Of a DNA stretch of 64,000 bases, positions 19,265 through 27,755 are shown piece by piece (position 1 is the stretch's first letter; the number at the start of each line of letters is the position of its first letter). The notes below the pieces were generated by a model. That model ran no database searches. It was given only the letters and a program-made list of their open reading frames with translations, and was not told the origin of the DNA. The DNA comes from Pseudoflavonifractor sp. 524-17 (GTDB taxonomy: Bacteria > Bacillota > Clostridia > Oscillospirales > Oscillospiraceae): NCBI RefSeq assembly GCF_009935845.1, contig NZ_QWEK01000021.1, positions 1 through 64,000 on the forward strand, read 5' to 3'. The translations under genes and the position numbers were made by a program.

Positions 19265-21025
19265 ATGTCTTCTGAAGAGAACAAGTATACCTTTGAAAAC
19301 CCGGAGTACCGCAAAACCTACTGGCACACCTGCTCCCATATTCTGGCCCAGGCGGTGAAGCGCCTTTACCCCGAGGTCAAGCTGGCCATCGGCCCCTCCA
19401 TTGACGAGGGCTTCTACTATGACCTGGATTCCCCGGTCCCCTTCACCCCGGAGATGATGGAGGAAATTGAGGGGGAGATGCGGAAAATCTGCAAAGAGAA
19501 GCTGCCCCTGGAGCGGTTCGAGCTCCCCCGGGAGGAGGCCGTCAAGTTCATGGAGGAGAAGGGGGAGCCCTTCAAGGTGGAGCTCATCCACGACCTGCCG
19601 GAGGACGCCCATATCTCCTTCTATAAGCAGGGGGAGTTTACCGACCTGTGCGCCGGCCCCCATGTGGACTCCACCGGGCGGATCAAGGGCAACGCCATCA
19701 AGCTCACCGCCTGCAACGCCGCCTATTGGCGGGGGGACTCCAACCGGGAGACCTTGCAGCGTATTTATGGCATTGCCTTCCCCAAGAAGGACGAGCTGGA
19801 CGCCTACCTCCAGCGCATTGAGGAGGCAAAAAAGCGGGACCACCGCAAGCTGGGCAAGGAGCTGGGCCTGTTCATGATGACCGAGGAGGGCCCCGGCTTC
19901 CCCTTCTTCCTCCCCAAGGGCATGGTGCTGAAGAACACCCTGCTGGAGTACTGGCGTGAATGCCACAAGCGGTACGGCTATGTGGAGATTGCCACCCCCA
20001 TCATCCTCAACCAGCAGCTCTGGCACCGCTCCGGCCACTGGGACCACTACAAGGACAACATGTATACCACCGTCATCGACGAGGAAGACTATGCCGTCAA
20101 GCCCATGAACTGCCCCGGCGGTATGCTGGTCTACAAAAACGAGCCCCACTCCTATCGGGATCTCCCCCTGCGCATGGCGGAGCTGGGCCTGGTCCACCGG
20201 CATGAGATGTCGGGCGCCCTCCACGGCCTGTTCCGGGTGCGCTGCTTTACGCAGGATGACGCCCACATCTTCATGACCCGGGAGCAGATGAAGGACGAGA
20301 TCAAAAACGTGGTGAAGCTCTTTGACGAGATGTACTCCACCTTCGGCCTGACCTACCAGATTGAGCTGTCCACCATGCCGGAGGACCACATGGGCGGCGA
20401 GGAGGTGTGGCACTTTGCCGAGAGTACGCTCCAGGCCGCCATGGAGGAAATGGGCAAGGATTTCGTCGTCAACCCCGGCGACGGCGCGTTCTACGGCCCC
20501 AAGCTGGACTTCCACCTCTCCGACAGCCTGGGCCGCACCTGGCAGTGCGGCACCATCCAGCTGGACTTCCAGATGCCGGAGCGTTTCGAGCTGGAGTACG
20601 TGGGCGAGGACGGCGGCAAGCACCGCCCCGTTATGATCCACCGGGCCCTGCTGGGCTCTATTGAGCGGTTCATCGGCGTGATTACCGAGCACTTTGCCGG
20701 CGCCTTCCCCGCCTGGCTCTCCCCGATACAGGTGAAGATCCTCACCGTTACCGACCGTGCCGCCTCTTACGCCGATACCGTGGCCGAGGCTCTGGACGCG
20801 CAGGGCTTCCGTGTGGAGGTGGACCACCGGAACGAGACCATCCGCAAAAAGATCCGGGAGGCCCAGCTGGCCAAGACGCCCTATATGCTGGTTCTCGGCG
20901 ACCGGGATGTGGAGAACAACACCGTCTCCGTCCGCCACCGCACCGGCGAGGATATGGGCGCCATGTCCCTGGATGCCTTTGCCGCCCTGCTGGCCGGTGA
21001 GGTGGAAAAGAAGACCATTAAATAA
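19265..21025 (+). CDS. thrS: threonyl-tRNA synthetase lacking the TGS domain
   Basis: The 586-residue enzyme charges tRNA-Thr. It starts directly at the N2 editing domain (YWHTCSHILAQAVKRLYPEVKLAIGP), so the TGS domain of about 60 residues found in the usual 640-residue form is absent. Editing-site marks HxxxH (HTCSH) and the downstream FTDLCAGPHV are present. The class II core has zinc ligands in KPMNCPGG, LVHRHEMSG and VMIHRALLGS. An anticodon-binding domain ends the protein (VKILTVTDRAASYADTVAEAL onwards). AAAGGAGGAAGCGTC precedes the ATG. Confidence 0.95.
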   Translation: MSSEENKYTFENPEYRKTYWHTCSHILAQAVKRLYPEVKLAIGPSIDEGFYYDLDSPVPFTPEMMEEIEGEMRKICKEKLPLERFELPREEAVKFMEEKGEPFKVELIHDLPEDAHISFYKQGEFTDLCAGPHVDSTGRIKGNAIKLTACNAAYWRGDSNRETLQRIYGIAFPKKDELDAYLQRIEEAKKRDHRKLGKELGLFMMTEEGPGFPFFLPKGMVLKNTLLEYWRECHKRYGYVEIATPIILNQQLWHRSGHWDHYKDNMYTTVIDEEDYAVKPMNCPGGMLVYKNEPHSYRDLPLRMAELGLVHRHEMSGALHGLFRVRCFTQDDAHIFMTREQMKDEIKNVVKLFDEMYSTFGLTYQIELSTMPEDHMGGEEVWHFAESTLQAAMEEMGKDFVVNPGDGAFYGPKLDFHLSDSLGRTWQCGTIQLDFQMPERFELEYVGEDGGKHRPVMIHRALLGSIERFIGVITEHFAGAFPAWLSPIQVKILTVTDRAASYADTVAEALDAQGFRVEVDHRNETIRKKIREAQLAKTPYMLVLGDRDVENNTVSVRHRTGEDMGAMSLDAFAALLAGEVEKKTIK

Positions 21026-21049
21026 CCCCGTTCTGCCGGGAAAAATGGC

Positions 21050-21078
21050 TTGAAAAAGGGCGCTGCCTGTGGTATCAT
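21050..21078 (+). promoter_or_regulatory. secG promoter
   Basis: TTGAAA (21050-21055) and TATCAT (21073-21078) are 17 bases apart, about 85 bases before secG. Confidence 0.7.
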
Positions 21079-21164
21079 GAAAGACACATTTTGAAATGGG
21101 CGGCTTTTTTGCGCCCAAACGGAATTGATTATGGCCCCTCTGGGCGGAAAGGAAAGATGCAACT

Positions 21165-21395
21165 GTGGTGAAGATAATCCTGAGTGTCATCCTTGTTGTG
21201 CTTGCGCTGGCGCTCATTGCAGTGGTCATGCTCCAGTCCGGCAAGAGCGCCGGTCTGTCCGGATCCATCGCCGGCATGGCCGATACCTTTATGGCCAAGA
21301 ACAAGGCCAAGGGCTGGGACGCCAAGCTGGCCCGCTGGACCAAGTGGGTGGCCATCGGCTTCATGCTGCTGGCGCTGGTCCTCTGTCTGGTATAG
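21165..21395 (+). CDS. secG: preprotein translocase subunit SecG
   Basis: The 76-residue protein has two membrane helices (IILSVILVVLALALIAVVMLQ and WVAIGFMLLALVLCLV) joined by a glycine-rich loop GKSAGLSGSIAG, the hallmark of SecG. It is an accessory part of the SecYEG export channel. The start is a GTG at 21165 (or the next GTG at 21168) after GGAAAGGAAAG. A strong terminator follows. Confidence 0.9.
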   Translation: MVKIILSVILVVLALALIAVVMLQSGKSAGLSGSIAGMADTFMAKNKAKGWDAKLARWTKWVAIGFMLLALVLCLV

Positions 21396-21403
21396 CAAAC
21401 GCC

Positions 21404-21441
21404 AAAAAACGGCGCTGCGATAAAACGCAGCGCCGTTTTTT
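21404..21441. terminator. intrinsic terminator, bidirectional
   Basis: AAAAAACGGCGCTGCG (21404-21419) pairs with CGCAGCGCCGTTTTTT (21426-21441). A-runs and T-runs flank the GC stem on both strands, so it can end secG and the convergent gene. Confidence 0.92.
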
Positions 21442-21449
21442 CGATCCAT

Positions 21450-21722
21450 TCAGTCCCGAAAGACCAGGTGGAGCTTTGAGTTTTCGTTGGCTGCCTGGGT
21501 CAGGGCGCCCAGCAGGCGTTTGCCCCAGCTCTCCCGCCGCAGCAGGTCGCCTCCGATGAGGACAACGCCAAGCGCTTCCCCCTGGGCCAGCCGCTCCCGC
21601 AGCGCCTCCAGCCGGGGCTCCTCCCCCTCCGCCAGACCAAAGGTCTGGCACAGGCGGGGCCAGGCCGTCTCCGGCTGGGTGAGCTTCCACGCCTCCAGGT
21701 AGATAACCGGTGGTGCATCCAT
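21450..21722 (-). CDS. small barstar-like protein
   Basis: The 90-residue product starts MDAPPVIYLEAWKL and ends with GKRLLGALTQAANENSKLHLVF. The order strand, helix, a loop where barstars carry NLDAL (here PRLEALRERL), a VVLIGGDLL strand and a helix ending in a strand fits the barstar fold, which inhibits ribonucleases. No partner nuclease is nearby, so the role is uncertain. ATG 21722 is chosen since GGGGGG lies ten bases before it. It comes 17 bases after the udp stop and is probably co-transcribed. Confidence 0.5.
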   Translation of the reverse strand: MDAPPVIYLEAWKLTQPETAWPRLCQTFGLAEGEEPRLEALRERLAQGEALGVVLIGGDLLRRESWGKRLLGALTQAANENSKLHLVFRD

Positions 21723-21739
21723 AAAATCTTCGCCCCCCA

Positions 21740-22504
21740 CTACGCCCGGTCGGCCTGGATGAGCAGCTTGAGGGCCTCAACGCCCACCTCAATGGCGGCG
21801 GACAGGTCATGGCTTTCGTCCTGGTCCAGGCCGGCGGCCTCCCGTTCCTGATTCCAGATGACGTGGAAGCAGGAGCCGCAGCGTACCCCCAGGGCGGCGG
21901 CACAGCAGAACAGAGCGGCGGATTCCATCTCCGAGGCCAGCACTCCCAGGCGCTTCCACGCCTCCCACTTGTGGAGCAGCTCATAGGACACCGGCATCCG
22001 GGCCGGGTCGTGCTGGCCGTAGAAGGAGTCTTTGCACTGCACCACGCCGGCGTGCCAAGGCTTGCCCAGATGTTTGGCCGCGGCCACCAGCGCCTCCTGC
22101 ACCTGGTAGTCGGAGACAGCGGGGAACTCAATGGGGGCATACTCCCGGCTGGCCCCCTCCATGCGGATGGCGCCGGTGGCGATCACAACGTCGTCGCTCT
22201 TTACCTTTAAGTTGATACCGCCGCAGGTACCTACCCGCACAAAGGTGTCCGCGCCGATTTTGTGCAGCTCCTCCATGGCGATGACCGCCGACGGCCCGCC
22301 GATTCCGGTGGAGCAGACGCTTACCTTCTCTCCCAGCAGCGTTCCGGTGTAGGTGGTGTACTCCCGGTTGGACTGCACCTTTACCGGATTGTCAAAATAG
22401 GCGGCAATCTTCTCACACCGCCCCGGGTCCCCAGGCAGAATGCAGTAACGGCCCACATCTCCCTGGCCGCACTTGATATGAAATTGGAGTTCATGTTCAT
22501 GCAT
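21740..22504 (-). CDS. udp: uridine phosphorylase
   Basis: The 254-residue protein cleaves uridine to uracil and ribose 1-phosphate. Family marks are [17 protein letters not shown] near the N-terminus, [24 protein letters not shown], the EFPAVSDY segment, QCKDSFYGQ and the EMESAALF substrate loop. These follow Escherichia coli Udp closely, closer than DeoD. GAGGTGAGTTATCC precedes the ATG at 22504. The promoter is at 22595-22623, and a barstar-like gene follows. Confidence 0.88.
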   Translation of the reverse strand: MHEHELQFHIKCGQGDVGRYCILPGDPGRCEKIAAYFDNPVKVQSNREYTTYTGTLLGEKVSVCSTGIGGPSAVIAMEELHKIGADTFVRVGTCGGINLKVKSDDVVIATGAIRMEGASREYAPIEFPAVSDYQVQEALVAAAKHLGKPWHAGVVQCKDSFYGQHDPARMPVSYELLHKWEAWKRLGVLASEMESAALFCCAAALGVRCGSCFHVIWNQEREAAGLDQDESHDLSAAIEVGVEALKLLIQADRA

Positions 22505-22594
22505 GGATAACTCACCTCATCTTCTGATATGGCCCGAAAACGGGCCGTCCGGGCCAGTTATGCCGCCGTGGAAAACCGGGCCGGATTTATCCAT

Positions 22595-22623
22595 AGTATA
22601 AACGTTTTCTCTCCCATAGGCAA
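22595..22623 (-). promoter_or_regulatory. udp promoter
   Basis: On the minus strand TTGCCT (22623-22618) and TATACT (22600-22595) are 17 bases apart. Confidence 0.7.
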
Positions 22624-22681
22624 GTATATTTGTACAAAATGCAGAGGCCGCTTCTCGAAGGGTTCCCAAGCCGGAACGCTC

Positions 22682-23110
22682 CTATTTTGTCCAGGCCATA
22701 ATAAACTCTCTTTCACCGGTGCTGTCATCAATCTGTTCAGACTGAATCATAAACTGCTCTCTTTGATAAAACCGCACCGCCTGCGTGTTCTTCTGATAAA
22801 CGCTCAGCTCCATGCCGGTCTTGAACTGCTTTGCATAATTTAATAATTGCGCTCCGATCCCCCTTGATTGAGCGGCCTCTTTTACAAAAATTCCTGCAAT
22901 ATAGCTGCCTGTTAATCCGATAAAACCATCAATTTCATCGGAATTGTCATTTTCAAATACATAAATTTCCGCCTGGGGCAGCTGGTCTTTAACGGCCGGG
23001 AAATGACCGGCCCAATATTCCTCTGGAATAAAACAGTGGGCCTTCACATTGGTGTCATACCATATCTGCATCACTGCGGTTAAATCCTGTTCTTTCATCG
23101 CTCTTATCAT
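22682..23110 (-). CDS. GNAT-family N-acetyltransferase
   Basis: The 142-residue protein starts MIRAMKEQDLTAVMQIW, the usual first strand and helix, and has the acetyl-CoA loop QSRGIGAQLLNYAK followed by LSVYQKNTQAVRFYQREQFM. The layout resembles YjaB/YitH-type acetyltransferases with unknown substrates. ATG 23110 follows AGGAGATCATACA. It is AT-richer than its neighbours. The zinc-protein gene lies 24 bases upstream and may share its transcript. Confidence 0.85.
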   Translation of the reverse strand: MIRAMKEQDLTAVMQIWYDTNVKAHCFIPEEYWAGHFPAVKDQLPQAEIYVFENDNSDEIDGFIGLTGSYIAGIFVKEAAQSRGIGAQLLNYAKQFKTGMELSVYQKNTQAVRFYQREQFMIQSEQIDDSTGEREFIMAWTK

Positions 23111-23134
23111 TGTATGATCTCCTGTAAACTGCAA

Positions 23135-23356
23135 TTATCCGATACCGGAAGAATAGTCAATAATTACTTTGCGGCAATCTCTGCATAGCCATGCTTCAAC
23201 AGATGTGCCTTTCACCAATGACCCTTTCGATAAACGTACTGCACGTTCAGGTACATCAGAGCAGTTTATCAAGGGCTTTCTTTTCCGCCAGTTCAGCACG
23301 TGAGAGCTTTGAATTGTGCCTGGCTGCATATCCTTGTGACAATAAGGACACTTCAT
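23135..23356 (-). CDS. DUF6487-like zinc-binding protein
   Basis: The 73-residue protein has CPYC near the N-terminus and CRDC near the C-terminus (WLCRDCRKVIIDYSSG), forming a likely four-cysteine zinc site around a beta-rich core. This matches the PF20097 (DUF6487) pattern common in Clostridia, of unknown role. ATG 23356 follows AAGGAGAACACAT; the in-frame upstream extension runs into the repeat and was rejected. Confidence 0.75.
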   Translation of the reverse strand: MKCPYCHKDMQPGTIQSSHVLNWRKRKPLINCSDVPERAVRLSKGSLVKGTSVEAWLCRDCRKVIIDYSSGIG

Positions 23357-23399
23357 ATGTGTTCTCCTTATAGATTTTGATTTGCCGGACTGGCTGTTT

Positions 23400-23563
23400 A
23401 GGCCTTGTTTGAAAAATGGCAATATGCTCAGCGGCGGGATATTTTTTCGTCAGACAAAGCCGATTTGACGCAGGAATACTGGATGTATTTCAAGGAAAAT
23501 CGGCAAAGTATGGCGGAAAAAGAGCTGCCGTTTGGGCGTGTTGACAATTTTCAAACAGGCCCT
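23400..23563. repeat. MITE-like element with inverted ends (repeat copy C)
   Basis: The left end AGGCCTTGTTTGAAAAATGG (23400-23419) is answered by an inverted right end at about 23541-23563, which reads AGGGCCTGTTTGAAAATTGT on the minus strand. The 164-base element contains AAAAGAGCTGCCGTTTGGGCG, similar to inner parts of the elements at 29997 and 47797. No coding sequence is convincing. Confidence 0.6.
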
Positions 23564-23645
23564 AGCCTCAGCCTGGCTTTTGGTGAAATTGCCGGTGGTC
23601 AAAGCGATCGACACGAGAGGGGAAAGGGTCTTTCGTTGGCGCGCC

Positions 23646-23674
23646 TTGCATTGGGACAGTCCATATGGTAGAAT
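23646..23674 (+). promoter_or_regulatory. promoter of the PH-like gene
   Basis: TTGCAT (23646-23651) and TAGAAT (23669-23674) are 17 bases apart, 40 bases before the start at 23714. Confidence 0.65.
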
Positions 23675-23713
23675 CAAAACCGTCCATTTTTATTTTATGG
23701 AGGTGGCTTGACG

Positions 23714-24169
23714 ATGGCCGGTATTTTTGACGAAGGCAACATGAGGCAGGTTCTTGGGCGCTGTCTTCCAGAGGGAGAGACGCTCTGCGCAGGGATACAC
23801 GGAATCACCCTTCAGGTGAACAAGAAAAAGACGTCCTATTTTGACGTGTATATAAGCGTTACGGAGCACTACCTCATCGTTGCCGAGTGTGAGGAGCGCA
23901 AATACTTAAATGAGTTCTACCGCGTCCCAGATCTGAGAAAGACCGTGGCTCAGGACATCGGTACCTGCTTCCCTCTGGAGGAAATTCAGAGCTGCGTGAT
24001 TAAAAACGCTTTTATGGGTGCGGTCAACTGCTCGATCACCCTGAAAGACGGCAGCTTTCTCAAGCTCCAGCTGCCGAAGCGGGGCGGCCTGGGGGGCGGT
24101 ATGCCGCACCACACAGAGTACCGGGAAAAAATCATCGCCCGCCTGAGCGGCTTAAACTGCGCACACTGA
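23714..24169 (+). CDS. hypothetical protein, PH-like beta-rich fold suspected
   Basis: The 151-residue protein is rich in alternating strands (YFDVYISVTEHYLIVAECEE, CSITLKDGSFLKLQLPKR) and ends in a helix (EYREKIIARLSGL), which recalls bacterial PH-like domains. I do not recognise a family. There is no signal peptide or membrane segment. ATG 23714 and TTG 23708 are both possible after ATGGAGG; 23714 has the better spacing. It is a single-gene unit with its own promoter. Confidence 0.6.
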   Translation: MAGIFDEGNMRQVLGRCLPEGETLCAGIHGITLQVNKKKTSYFDVYISVTEHYLIVAECEERKYLNEFYRVPDLRKTVAQDIGTCFPLEEIQSCVIKNAFMGAVNCSITLKDGSFLKLQLPKRGGLGGGMPHHTEYREKIIARLSGLNCAH

Positions 24170-24596
24170 CACGGCGGGTGGATTCCATACGGCCTGCCGC
24201 CAAAAAATTGACGGGTCCAACGCGGCTTGTTTCGTCTCCCTTTGCAAAAATATACAGCCGGGCAGTTATCTGTACTGGATAACTGCCCAATCAACTGGAC
24301 GCTGCCTGCTTTCACAGGTCCAGATTTCCGTGTTAAATGATATCATAGGTATATGTATTGTTCAACGCCTTGTTGCTGTAAGGCCGCCGGACCTTTATCC
24401 AGCAGCACCGCTCAGGAGGAGCAGGGATGCGGAAACAAAGGGCTTGACATCGGGCGGCATAGGGGGTATGATAAAGGGCGTCTAAAGGGCAGTAATGCTC
24501 TGTCTATGAAAAGGCACTTTTTTTATGGCGGGATACTTTAACGCCTAAAAGTGATAAAGTGCCGTCCCAAATGTACTTCACTTTGGAGGAATGGAA
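24170..24596. other. intergenic region before the ABC importer
   Basis: The 427-base gap holds a hairpin GGGCAGTTATC/GATAACTGCCC (24260-24288) without a T-run, the promoter at 24444-24472, and in the leader a possible long-range pairing of GGCACTTT (24513) with AAAGTGCC (24557). No gene or known riboswitch class was recognised. Confidence 0.5.
24444..24472 (+). promoter_or_regulatory. ABC importer promoter
   Basis: TTGACA (24444-24449) and TATGAT (24467-24472) with 17-base spacing start a leader of about 120 bases. Confidence 0.85.
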
Positions 24597-25610
24597 ATGA
24601 AAAAGCTGTCCAAGTTTGCCGCCGGCTGTCTCAGCGCGGCCATGTTCCTGTCTCTGTCCGCCTGCTCCGGCGGTCAGGCTGCCCCGCCCAGCGGCGGCGG
24701 GGACGCCCCCAGTCAGGCCCCCTCTGAGGACGCCTCCTACACGGTAGGCATCTGCCAGCTGGCCCCCCACCCCGCGCTGGACGCCGCTACGGAGGGCTTT
24801 AAGGCCGCCCTTACAGACGCGTTTGGGGATCGGGTCACCATTGACGAGAAAAATGCCGCCGGGGACTCCCCTACCTGCGCCACGATTGTTAACGGATTTG
24901 TGTCCGCCGATGTGGATCTGATTCTGGCCAACGCCACCTCCGCCCTCCAGGCCGCCGCTTCCGCCACCGGCGACATTCCGGTGCTGGGCACCGCAGTCAC
25001 CGAGTACGGCGTGGCCCTGGGCATTGACAACTTCGGGGGCACTGTGGGCACCAACGTGTCCGGCACCTCCGACCTGGCCCCCCTGGACCAGCAGGCCGCC
25101 ATGATTCAGGAGTGGTGCCCCGAGGCCAAGACTGTGGGGCTGATCTACTGCTCCGCCGAGGCCAACAGCCAGTATCAGGTGGACACAGTCCAGGCCAGCC
25201 TGCAGGCCCTGGGCTACACCTGCACCCAGTACCCCTTCACGGATACCAACGACATGGCCTCCATTGTCCAGAACGCCGCCGATAACAATGACGTGATCTA
25301 TGTCCCCACAGACAACACCGTGGCCACCAACGCCGGCATCGTGGACAACATCTGCCGGGGCAAGGTTCCCGTCTTCGCCGGGGAGGAGGGCATCTGCGCC
25401 GGCTGCGGTGTGGCCACCCTGTCTATCAGTTACTATGACCTGGGCTACACCACCGGCCAGATGGCGGTAAAAATTCTCACCGGCGAGGCCAACGTGGCCG
25501 AGATGCCTATTGAGTACGCCCCCCAGTTTACCAAGAAGTACAACGAGGCCACCTGTACCGCCCTGGGCCTGACCCCGCCCGATGGCTATGAGGCCATTGT
25601 CGTGGAATAA
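24597..25610 (+). CDS. ABC transporter substrate-binding lipoprotein
   Basis: The 337-residue protein has a lipoprotein signal (KKLSKFAAGCLSAAMFLSLSAC, cysteine near 23) and a mature domain like PF04392 (ABC_sub_bind): YTVGICQLAPHPALDAATEGF, the ATSALQAAAS region and VGLIYCSAEANSQYQV. Such proteins bind aromatic amino acids or related ligands in TrpXYZ-like systems, but ligand choice cannot be read here. ATG 24597 is preferred to 24591 since GGAGG sits seven bases before it. Permease and ATPase genes follow after a hairpin that could lower their expression. Confidence 0.88.
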   Translation: MKKLSKFAAGCLSAAMFLSLSACSGGQAAPPSGGGDAPSQAPSEDASYTVGICQLAPHPALDAATEGFKAALTDAFGDRVTIDEKNAAGDSPTCATIVNGFVSADVDLILANATSALQAAASATGDIPVLGTAVTEYGVALGIDNFGGTVGTNVSGTSDLAPLDQQAAMIQEWCPEAKTVGLIYCSAEANSQYQVDTVQASLQALGYTCTQYPFTDTNDMASIVQNAADNNDVIYVPTDNTVATNAGIVDNICRGKVPVFAGEEGICAGCGVATLSISYYDLGYTTGQMAVKILTGEANVAEMPIEYAPQFTKKYNEATCTALGLTPPDGYEAIVVE

Positions 25611-25636
25611 ACCATAGGTTGTTCCATCAAAACTGT

Positions 25637-25680
25637 CAGAAAACAGCGGGAGAAGGCCTTCCTTTTCCCGCTGTTTTCTG
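25637..25680 (+). terminator. terminator-like hairpin between binding protein and permease
   Basis: CAGAAAACAGCGGGA (25637-25651) pairs with TCCCGCTGTTTTCTG (25666-25680). Its position inside an ABC operon suggests partial termination, giving more binding protein than permease. Confidence 0.7.
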
Positions 25681-25691
25681 GCAGTTTAATT

Positions 25692-25754
25692 AGGCTTTGT
25701 CCTGGCACAGGATTTCTGGCCGCCGGGTATTGTGCCATGTGTCAGACAAGGCCT
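25692..25754. repeat. short element with inverted ends (repeat copy E)
   Basis: The right end (25725-25754) reads AGGCCTTGTCTGACACATGG on the minus strand. The left end, TAGGCTTTGTCCTGGCACAG at 25691-25710, is an imperfect inverse of it. The 63-base element sits between the binding-protein and permease genes. Confidence 0.6.
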
Positions 25755-25787
25755 GAGAACCTGTATTTAAAGGAGCTGAGGCGTTTT

Positions 25788-26738
25788 ATGGTAGATTTCA
25801 TCAATGCCCTGCCGGGGGCCGTCTCCCAGGGACTGATCTGGGGCATTCTGGCCGCCGGTGTGTATATCACCTATAAAATACTGGATATCGCCGATCTGAC
25901 GGTGGACGGCTCGTTCTGCACCGGCGGGGCGGCCTTTGTGGTGCTCTTCGCCGGGGGCGCCAACCTGTGGGCAGCGCTGCTGGCCGCCGCGCTGGCAGGC
26001 ATGGCGGCGGGATTTGCCACCGGCATCCTCCACACTGTCTGCGGGATCCCCGCCATTCTGGCGGGGATCCTCACCCAGCTTGGCCTGTACTCTGTGAATA
26101 TGGCCATTATGGGCATGAAGGCCACGGTGGCCATTAACGTCACGAACCCCGACGTGCTGGACCAGCTGCTGGTCTCCCTGCGCTTTGTCCAGGATGTGGC
26201 CAAGGGCGCCCGCCCTCTCTGGCGGCACCCCATCTTTGTGGTGGGCCTCTTTACCGCCGCTATCATCGCCCTGCTCTACTGGTTCTTCGGCCGGGAGCTG
26301 GGCGCCGCGCTCCGGGCCACCGGGGCCAACCCCAACATGGCCCGGGCCCAGGGAATCAACACCGATTTCTGCAAGGTGCTGGGCCTGATGATCTCCAACG
26401 GCCTGGTGGCCCTGTCCGGGGGGCTGCTGGTGCAGTACAACAGCGCCTGTGAGATCCAAATGGGCCGGGGGGCCATTGTCATCGGCCTGGCCGCCGTCAT
26501 CATTGGACAGGTAATTTTTGGAAAAATATTCCGCAACTTTGCCCTGAAGCTTTTATCCGTGGTGCTGGGCGCCATTCTCTACTATATCGTCATCCAGGCG
26601 GTGCTGGCGATGGGGCTCAACCCCAATTATCTGAAGCTGCTCTCCGCGTTGGTAGTGGCCGTCTTCCTGTCCGTGCCCTACTGGAAGGGCAAGTACTTCT
26701 CCAAGCCCGTGAAAAGGGAGGGCGCAAAACATGCTTGA
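25788..26738 (+). CDS. ABC transporter permease
   Basis: The 316-residue protein has about eight to nine membrane segments, including ALPGAVSQGLIWGILAAGVYITY at the start and repeated alanine/glycine-rich helices, and the BPD_transp_2-like segment RATGANPNMARAQGINTDFCK that contacts the ATPase. It belongs to the permease group that goes with PF04392 binding proteins. ATG 25788 follows AAAGGAGCTGAGG; upstream codons in frame fall in the repeat. It overlaps the ATPase gene by eight bases. Confidence 0.9.
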   Translation: MVDFINALPGAVSQGLIWGILAAGVYITYKILDIADLTVDGSFCTGGAAFVVLFAGGANLWAALLAAALAGMAAGFATGILHTVCGIPAILAGILTQLGLYSVNMAIMGMKATVAINVTNPDVLDQLLVSLRFVQDVAKGARPLWRHPIFVVGLFTAAIIALLYWFFGRELGAALRATGANPNMARAQGINTDFCKVLGLMISNGLVALSGGLLVQYNSACEIQMGRGAIVIGLAAVIIGQVIFGKIFRNFALKLLSVVLGAILYYIVIQAVLAMGLNPNYLKLLSALVVAVFLSVPYWKGKYFSKPVKREGAKHA

Positions 26739-27525
26739 GATTAAGGGAATCTACAAAACCTTCAACCCCGGAACAGTCAACGAGAAGCGGGCCCTGAACG
26801 GCCTGTCCCTCAACCTGAACGACGGGGACTTTGTCACCGTTATCGGCGGCAACGGCGCGGGAAAGTCCACGCTGCTCAACGCCGTGGCGGGGGTGTGGCC
26901 GGTGGATGAGGGCAGCATCCTCATCGACGGGGCCAACGTGGCCCGTCTGGCGGAGCACAAGCGGGCCAAATACATTGGCCGGGTTTTTCAGGACCCCATG
27001 ATGGGTACCGCCGCCACCATGCAGATTGAGGAAAACCTGGCCCTGGCCGCCCGCCGGGGACAGCGCCGGGGGCTGAAAAGCGGTATCGCCAAGGCGGAGC
27101 GGGAGCGCTACCGGGAGATTTTGAAGACGCTGGACCTGGGGCTGGAGGACCGGCTTACCAGCAAGGTGGGCCTGCTCTCCGGCGGACAGCGGCAGGCACT
27201 CACCCTGCTTATGGCCACCCTGCGCAAGCCCAAGCTCCTCCTGCTGGACGAGCACACCGCCGCCCTGGATCCCAAGACCGCCGCCAAGGTGCTGGACACC
27301 ACCGAGAAGATTGTCACCCGGGACAGCCTGACCACCCTGATGATCACCCACAATATGAAGGACGCCATTGCCCACGGCAACCGGCTGATCATGATGTATG
27401 ACGGCCGCATTGTGCTGGATATCTCCGGGCAGGAGAAAAAAGCGCTCACTGTGGAGCACCTGCTGGAGCAGTTCTCCAGGGCCAGCGGCGCCGAATTCGC
27501 CAGCGACCGGGCGCTGCTGTCGTGA
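26731..27525 (+). CDS. ABC transporter ATP-binding protein
   Basis: The 264-residue ATPase has Walker A GGNGAGKST (near 38-46), the signature LLSGGQRQALTLLMA, Walker B KLLLLDEHTAALD and the H-loop MMITHNMKDAI. It powers the importer formed with the two genes before it. The start overlaps the permease stop, a sign of translational coupling. Confidence 0.93.
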   Translation: MLEIKGIYKTFNPGTVNEKRALNGLSLNLNDGDFVTVIGGNGAGKSTLLNAVAGVWPVDEGSILIDGANVARLAEHKRAKYIGRVFQDPMMGTAATMQIEENLALAARRGQRRGLKSGIAKAERERYREILKTLDLGLEDRLTSKVGLLSGGQRQALTLLMATLRKPKLLLLDEHTAALDPKTAAKVLDTTEKIVTRDSLTTLMITHNMKDAIAHGNRLIMMYDGRIVLDISGQEKKALTVEHLLEQFSRASGAEFASDRALLS

Positions 27526-27671
27526 GTGATCGCCTGTGCCAACCGGGGAGGGCTGCAGAGCCGTATGCCGGAGCTGGCAGGCAGAACATCTCAGAACAGC
27601 CTCTTGAAAACCTGTTTTGACCAGACCGAGCGCGGTGTTCAGACCTTCAAATTCAACTATCCTTCCCTGGC

Positions 27672-27712
27672 AATTCGCCCTCCCTCCGCCACAGGCGGAG
27701 GGAGGGCGAATT
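27672..27712. terminator. long perfect hairpin between convergent genes
   Basis: A 19-pair perfect stem (27672-27690 with 27694-27712) with a three-base loop lies between the ABC ATPase and leuA. The right side runs into TTGTGCCGTCTGTCAGAAA, which resembles the right end of the interspersed repeats (ATTGTGCCGTTTATCAGACA at 30049). It may be a worn repeat now used as a bidirectional terminator. Confidence 0.6.
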
Positions 27713-27755
27713 GTGCCGTCTGTCAGAAATTTTGAGCGCCTCAAGCTACGCCCCA

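Noticed and set aside
19247-21364. 705-codon minus-strand frame opposite thrS
   Set aside because: Shadow frame rich in Leu/His/Gly; thrS on the plus strand is unmistakable.
21740-22504. Purine nucleoside phosphorylase (DeoD) for the nucleoside phosphorylase gene
   Set aside because: EFPAVSDY, the DSFYGQ region and overall order are closer to uridine phosphorylase.
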